From an uncultured Prevotellaceae bacterium (GTDB taxonomy: Bacteria; Bacteroidota; Bacteroidia; Bacteroidales; Bacteroidaceae): a DNA stretch of 17,412 bases. The DNA is taken from positions 1 through 17,412 of the forward strand of contig CAMPCG010000027.1 in assembly GCA_946644025.1 (NCBI GenBank). The letters are read 5' to 3'. Position 1 is the stretch's first letter, and each line of letters begins with the position of its first letter. This document shows positions 13,920 to 17,412 of the stretch, piece after piece. The notes beneath the pieces are model-generated. The model saw only the letters and a program-made list of their open reading frames with translations. It was not told where the DNA came from and did no database searches. The translations under genes and the position numbers were made by a program.

Positions 13920-14877
13920 TCTGCTGCTCGGTCTGCTGCCCCTTGGTGGCAGTCCGCGGCAGGCAGGACAGGCCGGCGGAGCGCCTGAGAGCGACACGCT
14001 CACCGTCACCTTTGCCGGTGACCTGCTCCTCGACCGCGGTGTGCGCCGAGTCATTGAGCATAGCAATAGAAATCAAGGCAGTCCCGACAGCCTGCGCTGT
14101 CTGGACTGCCTTTTCTCGTATTCCATAGATTCCCTGTTCCGTGCCTCGCGGGTGGTGGTGGCCAATCTGGAGTGCCCCGCTACGAAGATTAAGGCCCCGG
14201 TGTTCAAGCGCTTCATCTTCCGCGGCGAGCCGGAGTGGCTGCACGCCCTGCGCCACCACGGCATCACCCATCTCAACCTGGCCAACAACCACGCCATCGA
14301 CCAGGGCCGCCGGGGGCTGACCGACACCCGCCGCAACATCCTTGCCGCGGGCATGGTTCCCGTCGGTGCGGGCAGCAACATGCAGGAGGCTGTGCAGCCC
14401 GTGCTACTGTGCCAGGGTGCCGGCCGCGCTGTCTGGCTGCTCTCGTCCGTCAGGCTCACGCTGGAGAACTTCGCCTACCTCGACGACCGTCCCTGCGTGA
14501 GCCAGGAGCCGATGGACTCTCTCGTCGAGCGGGTGCGCCGTCTGCGGGCGTCCGACCCCCGGGCGGTCATCGTCGTCTCGCTGCACTGGGGTGGCGAGCA
14601 CACGCTGCGGCCCGTCCCGGCCCAGCGTCTTGAGGCCCACCGCCTGGTCGATGCCGGTGCCGACGCCCTCGTCTGCCATCACACCCACACGCAGCAGACC
14701 GTGGAGACCTACCGCGGGCGACCCATATACTATAGTATCGGGAATTTCATCTTCGACCAGCCGAAGCCCCTGAACAGCCGAGCTTGTCTGGTGCAGCTTA
14801 AAATAACTGGGGACAGTGTCGCTGCCGTCACCGTCCCCATTGTCATTCAGCGTTGTCGGCCTGAAATAGTCCGCTGA
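13888..14877 (+). CDS. CapA-family protein (PGA_cap metallophosphatase-like)
   Basis: A 329-residue exported protein of the CapA / poly-gamma-glutamate capsule family, which adopts a calcineurin-like phosphoesterase fold. It starts with a signal-like segment (SSSIALAVSLLLGLLPLGG). Metal-site motifs in order: TFAGDLLLDRG (Asp45), NLECP (93-97), NLANNHAIDQG (130-140), SLHWGGEH (His233), HHTHT (264-268) and YYSIGNFIFDQ. In the named capsule system CapA acts with CapB and CapC, which are absent here; many Bacteroidales carry solitary CapA-like genes of unknown substrate. The start lies inside the end of the preceding gene (32-base overlap) and no separate promoter is seen. It ends 15 bp before gldH, which runs the opposite way. 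Start choice is moderately certain. Confidence 0.88.
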   Translation: MRSSSIALAVSLLLGLLPLGGSPRQAGQAGGAPESDTLTVTFAGDLLLDRGVRRVIEHSNRNQGSPDSLRCLDCLFSYSIDSLFRASRVVVANLECPATKIKAPVFKRFIFRGEPEWLHALRHHGITHLNLANNHAIDQGRRGLTDTRRNILAAGMVPVGAGSNMQEAVQPVLLCQGAGRAVWLLSSVRLTLENFAYLDDRPCVSQEPMDSLVERVRRLRASDPRAVIVVSLHWGGEHTLRPVPAQRLEAHRLVDAGADALVCHHTHTQQTVETYRGRPIYYSIGNFIFDQPKPLNSRACLVQLKITGDSVAAVTVPIVIQRCRPEIVR

Positions 14878-14892
14878 CGCCTTCCCCCGCCC

Positions 14893-15366
14893 TTATCTCA
14901 GCGAGAACCCCACGTCGAGGACCCCTGTCAGCGGCGAGCGCTCCATGTCGTGGCGTATGCCGACACGTAGCGTGTCGCCGGCGACGAGTGTGGCCGGTGG
15001 CAGGGGGAAGAGGTACTGGTAGTGGTTGATGCCCTCGCCCGTCACCAGTCCGTCGTCGTCGGTCAGCCGGGCCTTGATGGTGTCCGTGCGTCTGAATCCC
15101 GACGGCCTTGCCTCCTGGCTGACGATGAGCGTGAGCTGCATGAAGGGGTATCGGCTGTTGGTGCGCAGCCCCACCTGCTCTGTGTAGGTGCCGCCGTGCT
15201 TCACCGGCTGCGGTGAGAAGTGCAGCGTGTCGGTGCGCTCCCATCCCTGCCGGTCGATGGTCTCGTAGTGGCTATATCGGTAGCCACCGCCGGAACACCC
15301 TGTGAGGGTGAGCGCGACGGTGGCTATGATGTGACAGATGTTAAGCGTTCTGCGGCTCTTCATCAT
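14893..15366 (-). CDS. gldH: GldH-family lipoprotein
   Basis: A 157-residue lipoprotein of the GldH family, named for gliding motility in Flavobacterium and retained in non-gliding Bacteroidales, where its role is unknown. Two adjacent Met codons (15366 and 15363) are candidate starts. The signal peptide ends in the lipobox LTGC, with Cys24 counted from the first Met. The mature part shows YSHYETIDRQGWERTDTLHF, LRTNSRYPFMQLTLIVSQ and a closing stretch LAGVLDVGFSLR-like (here LTGVLDVGFSLR), typical of the family. A much longer frame to 15600 exists but its first 78 residues are only the ricT repeat region read in another frame (Arg-rich), so I reject it. The start overlaps the end of ricT by 23-26 bp, suggesting coupled translation. 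Confidence 0.9.
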   Translation of the reverse strand: MMKSRRTLNICHIIATVALTLTGCSGGGYRYSHYETIDRQGWERTDTLHFSPQPVKHGGTYTEQVGLRTNSRYPFMQLTLIVSQEARPSGFRRTDTIKARLTDDDGLVTGEGINHYQYLFPLPPATLVAGDTLRVGIRHDMERSPLTGVLDVGFSLR

Positions 15367-16690
15367 TCTTCTTGGGTGCTGCTGGACGTTGTTTCTTCTT
15401 GGCTGCGTTGTTCTGGCGCGGCTTCTTCTCGCCCTCGGCCTGTGGCTTCTTCTCGCCCTCGGCCTGCGGCTTCTTCTCGCCCTCGGCCTGCGGCTTCTTC
15501 TCGCCCTCGGTCTGCGGTTTCTTCTCGCCTTCGGCCTGTGGCTTCTTCTCGCCTTCGGCCTGGGGCTTCTTCTTCTTTTTCTTCTTCTTGGCCTTGTCAA
15601 ATCGGGTGATGCTGTCTCCTGCCAGCAGGTCTACGGGTCCTTGCTGCTGTTTTGGCTGGTCGTCGGGCTGCAGGTCGAGCGGCTTTTCTCCGCGGCGGTT
15701 CATCTCGATGATTTCCTTTGCGCGTTCTGCGGTGATGGTCTCGAGGTTTACTGCCGAGCGCTTGTCAGTGCTGTAGGTGACGAGCCCTGCCAGTATGTCG
15801 GCCTTGAAGTAGTAGTAGTCTGAGTCCTGCGTCTGGAGCACCGCCTCGCGGCTTGGCAGCTTGCGTCCTGCCTCGACGTAGCTGTCGGTCTCGTAGTTCA
15901 GGCAGCACTTCAGCTTGGCGCACATGCCGGCCAGCTTCTGCGGGTTGAGCGAGATGTCCTGGAATCTGGCTGCCGATGTGGAGACGCTTGAGAAGTTCTT
16001 CATCCACGTGGCGCAGCACAGCTCTCGGCCGCAGGGGCCGGTTCCTCCTATGCGTCCTGCCTCCTGTCGGGCGCCTATCTGCTTCATCTCTATGCGCACG
16101 TGGAAGGCGGCGGCCAGGTCCTTGATGAGCTGGCGGAAGTCGACGCGCTCGTCGGCGATGTAGTAGAAGATGGCCTTCTGTCCGTCTCCCTGATACTCCA
16201 CGTCGCCAATCTTCATCTGCAGTCCCAGTCCGGCGGCAATCTCGCGGCTCTCAATCATCGTCTCGTGCTCGCGTGCCTTGGCCTCGCGGTATTTGTCCAT
16301 GTCCACCTGGCGTGCCAGTCGGTAGATGCGCTTGATGTCGTCCTCGCTCTTCAGGTTGGCCTTCTTCACCTGCAACTGCACCAGCCGGCCCGTGAGCGTC
16401 ACCACTCCGATGTCGTGTCCGGGGCTGGCCTCGACGGCCACGATGTCGCCCTTCTTCAGCGGCAGGTGGTTCACGTTGTGGTAGTATCCCTTGCGGGTGT
16501 TCTTGAACTGCACCTCGACCAGGTCTGATGCGCCTGCGAGCGAGTTGTGCTCTGTGAAGTCGTGGTTTCCCGGCACGTCGGCCAGCCAGTCGTAGGTGTT
16601 CAGCTGGCGGTCCTGTCGGCCAACGGCCTCATGGCAGAATCCGCGGTCGCAGCCTGTGCGTATCTCAAATGTGCGTTGTTTCTCTTCCAT
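15341..16690 (-). CDS. ricT: RicT-like PSP1-domain Fe-S protein with Lys-rich repeat tail
   Basis: A 449-residue cytosolic protein of the PSP1/RicT (YaaT) family. In Bacillus, RicT forms an Fe-S complex with RicA and RicF that assists RNase Y; neither partner is in the window, so that function is not assured here. The PSP1 core spans about 55-275. Conserved Cys occur as GPCGRELCC (Cys220, 225, 226) and CAKLKCC (Cys257, 262, 263), the likely cluster ligands. The tail is unusual: a run of eight Lys (368-375), then six tandem PQAEGEKK octapeptides (376-423, one with Thr), then a Lys-rich end. I start at MEEKQRTFEI (16690) because a full promoter lies between this ATG and the next one upstream (16741). 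gldH follows with overlap. Confidence 0.9.
   Translation of the reverse strand: MEEKQRTFEIRTGCDRGFCHEAVGRQDRQLNTYDWLADVPGNHDFTEHNSLAGASDLVEVQFKNTRKGYYHNVNHLPLKKGDIVAVEASPGHDIGVVTLTGRLVQLQVKKANLKSEDDIKRIYRLARQVDMDKYREAKAREHETMIESREIAAGLGLQMKIGDVEYQGDGQKAIFYYIADERVDFRQLIKDLAAAFHVRIEMKQIGARQEAGRIGGTGPCGRELCCATWMKNFSSVSTSAARFQDISLNPQKLAGMCAKLKCCLNYETDSYVEAGRKLPSREAVLQTQDSDYYYFKADILAGLVTYSTDKRSAVNLETITAERAKEIIEMNRRGEKPLDLQPDDQPKQQQGPVDLLAGDSITRFDKAKKKKKKKKPQAEGEKKPQAEGEKKPQTEGEKKPQAEGEKKPQAEGEKKPQAEGEKKPRQNNAAKKKQRPAAPKKNDEEPQNA
15422..15565 (-). repeat. 24-bp coding tandem repeat in ricT
   Basis: Six near-identical 24-bp units encode PQAEGEKK (one PQTEGEKK). The DNA differs between units by only a few third-position changes (for example CTCGCC versus CTCGCT/CTTCGCC), so the array is probably recent or kept uniform. 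In-frame length changes are expected because 24 is a multiple of three. Confidence 0.92.
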
Positions 16691-16710
16691 TGTGTCGTTT
16701 TGTGAAATTG

Positions 16711-16742
16711 CAAAATTACGAATCTTTTTTAACGCCAGCAAA
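16711..16742 (-). promoter_or_regulatory. Promoter of ricT-gldH
   Basis: On the minus strand TTTG (16742 down to 16739), 20 bases, and TAATTTTG (16718 down to 16711, followed by C) match the Bacteroidetes TTTG-N20-TAnnTTTG promoter exactly. The ricT ATG at 16690 lies 20 bases after the -7 element, giving a leader of about 14 bases. Confidence 0.78.
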
Positions 16743-16820
16743 TTCCGACCAACTATTTAGTAAAAATTATCATTCTGGGGGGTGAAAAGGGCCGTAGGCA
16801 CTTGACTTCCGAAAAAGTCA

Positions 16821-16961
16821 AAACCAAGGCAGTGTTTCTATAAACGCTGCCTTGGTTTGTATAAACGCTGTCAGCGTTTGTACAAACACTGACAGCGTTT
16901 CAAGAATGCAACCGTCCTTTCACCGTTTAATGTACGGGCAATGCCAACTTCCTGACGGCTC
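16821..16961 (-). repeat. Dispersed intergenic element, copy B (21-bp tandem dyads)
   Basis: Read on the minus strand it matches copy A at 6855-7014 from the word GAGCCGTC, through GTTGC, ATTAAA and GTTGCA, to the array. Array words GTTTGTAC, GTTTATAC and GTTTATAG begin at 16887, 16866 and 16845, again exactly 21 bp apart. The block 16855-16887 differs from copy A at one of 33 bases. A perfect dyad AAACGCTG-T-CAGCGTTT occupies 16863-16879. The array ends in a perfect 12-bp inverted repeat, AAACCAAGGCAG/CTGCCTTGGTTT (16821-16832, 16847-16858). Relative to ricT it has the same orientation that copy A has relative to the DUF1599 gene. Confidence 0.8.
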
Positions 16962-16993
16962 TTTCCCGTCATCCGGCTGGCTGGACGTAAGGT

Positions 16994-17412
16994 TTAGTTG
17001 CGGAAGACGAGTCCGTCGCCGAAGCTGTCTACGATGATGGGCTTGTCGTGCGACACCTCTCCGGCCAGCAGTCGGCGCGACAGCTCGTTGAGCAGGTGCT
17101 GCTGTATGGCGCGCTTCACGGGTCGGGCGCCGAAGTCGGGGTCGTAGCCTGCGTCGGCCAGCCAGCTGACGGCGTGTGGCGTCACCTCGAGGGTGAATCC
17201 CTGCGGTTCGAGCATCTTCTCCACGCGGTCGAGCTGCAGGCGCACCACCTGGGCTATCTCGTCCTTCGACAGCTGCGTGAAGGTGATAATCTCGTCGATA
17301 CGGTTGAGGAACTCCGGGCGCATGGTCCTGCGCAGCTGTTCCATGGTGGCGTTCGAGGTCATGATGATGATGGTGTTCTTGAAGTCGGCGGTGCGTCCCT
17401 TGTTGTCGGTCA
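16994..17412 (-). CDS. clpB: ATP-dependent chaperone ClpB, C-terminal part (cut by window edge)
   Basis: The last roughly 139 codons of a Hsp100 disaggregase that, with DnaK, rescues aggregated proteins. The gene continues beyond the right edge. Visible are TDNKGRTADFKNTIIIMTSN (end of the second ATPase domain core, with the sensor-1 Asn), then RPEFLNRIDEII with the arginine-finger region, and GYDPDFGARPVKRAIQQHLL with the sensor-2 Arg, ending in DSFGDGLVFRN. The oddity is between TSN and RPEF: only ten residues (ATMEQLRRTM) are present, whereas E. coli ClpB has 30 there, beginning LGSDLIQERF. The frame stays open, so this is either a genuine in-frame deletion or a sequence or assembly artefact. 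Family identity is certain; whether the protein is active is not. Confidence 0.93.
   Translation of the reverse strand, partial: TDNKGRTADFKNTIIIMTSNATMEQLRRTMRPEFLNRIDEIITFTQLSKDEIAQVVRLQLDRVEKMLEPQGFTLEVTPHAVSWLADAGYDPDFGARPVKRAIQQHLLNELSRRLLAGEVSHDKPIIVDSFGDGLVFRN

Larger units (their letters stand above)
16691..16993. other. Intergenic region between clpB and ricT
   Basis: This 303-bp region holds the ricT promoter (16711-16742), an AT-rich stretch with no recognised signal (16743-16800), a weak hairpin GACTT/AAGTC near 16804-16818, and copy B of the dispersed repeat element (about 16821-16961). A hairpin TGACGG/CCGTCA (16953-16958, 16966-16971) lies 22 bases after the clpB stop. That hairpin has no T-run, so I do not call an intrinsic terminator for clpB. 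No credible gene is present. Confidence 0.7.

Noticed and set aside
11451..14066. Very long open frame antisense to the DUF3160 gene
   Set aside because: It has no recognisable domain, is low-complexity in Leu, Val, Gly and His, and is explained by the strong GC bias at third positions of the real gene. The sense strand has signal peptide, YARHG and DUF3160 features.
14878..14892. Shared bidirectional terminator between the CapA-like gene and gldH
   Set aside because: Only a six-base inverted match CGCTGA/TCAGCG is present, with no T-run in either direction.
14893..15600. N-terminally extended version of gldH with an Arg/Pro-rich leader
   Set aside because: The extension is the ricT 24-bp repeat read in another frame. 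A lipoprotein signal peptide with lipobox begins at 15366 or 15363, so the short form is right.
16691..16741. ricT start at the upstream ATG (16741)
   Set aside because: It lies upstream of a complete TTTG-N20-TAATTTTG promoter, so it would not be on the transcript; the 17 extra residues do not look conserved.

Overview
The window looks like a chromosomal segment of a fairly GC-rich Bacteroidales bacterium, most likely Prevotellaceae. The evidence is family content (Bacteroidetes-type ExbB-ExbD-ExbD-TonB operon, GldH lipoprotein, RicT, BT_3928-type membrane protein), promoters with the Bacteroidetes -7 element TAnnTTTG, and no consistent Shine-Dalgarno sequences. The species assignment is inference. 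There are 14 protein genes, one cut off by the right edge. I see no tRNA, rRNA, CRISPR array, phage or transposase gene.

Layout. Positions 1-362 hold no convincing gene but do contain two long inverted repeats. On the minus strand, read right to left: an aspartate-type aminotransferase (5468-6682), then a TonB-energising operon exbB-exbD-exbD-tonB (5341 down to 2210) closed by an intrinsic terminator, then a cytidylate-kinase-like gene and a PstS-like phosphate-binding lipoprotein gene (2070 down to 363). A 391-bp divergent region (6683-7073) carries promoters for both sides and one copy of a dispersed repeat element. On the plus strand, 7074-14877 reads as one long co-directional run: a DUF1599/Nmad1 protein, a BT_3928-type DoxX/thioredoxin-like membrane protein, tpiA, a SPOR-domain protein, folE, a YARHG/DUF3160 protein and a CapA-family protein. 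Convergent to it on the minus strand are gldH and ricT (14893-16690), and finally the 3' part of clpB (16994-17412).

Functions. The left operon energises outer-membrane TonB-dependent transport, the main nutrient-uptake route in this phylum. The central run mixes glycolysis (tpiA), pteridine synthesis (folE) and envelope functions. The gene order DUF1599, BT_3928-type, tpiA, SPOR, folE is one I recognise from Bacteroides. The right block pairs a RicT-like Fe-S protein with the lipoprotein GldH and sits beside the ClpB disaggregase.

Most unusual content. The genes are mostly ordinary; the non-coding DNA is not. (1) Two intergenic regions about 10 kb apart carry copies of the same roughly 140-160 bp element. 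It contains a tandem array with an exact 21-bp period built on the dyad GTTTGTACAAAC and ends in a hairpin whose two arms differ between copies in a compensatory way. In both copies it lies upstream of a promoter, in the same orientation relative to the driven gene (DUF1599 gene and ricT). (2) Four successive spacers of the central operon are each filled by short repeats: two different-length arrays of an exact 9-bp CTAGAAANN unit, an A/C-only repeat before tpiA, and a GTGATAA array before the SPOR gene. (3) The SPOR gene's signal-peptide region is built from a 7-bp repeat (frameshift-prone) that is an inverted copy of the repeat upstream of its start codon. (4) The clpB fragment appears to lack about 20-30 residues just after the sensor-1 Asn of its second ATPase domain.
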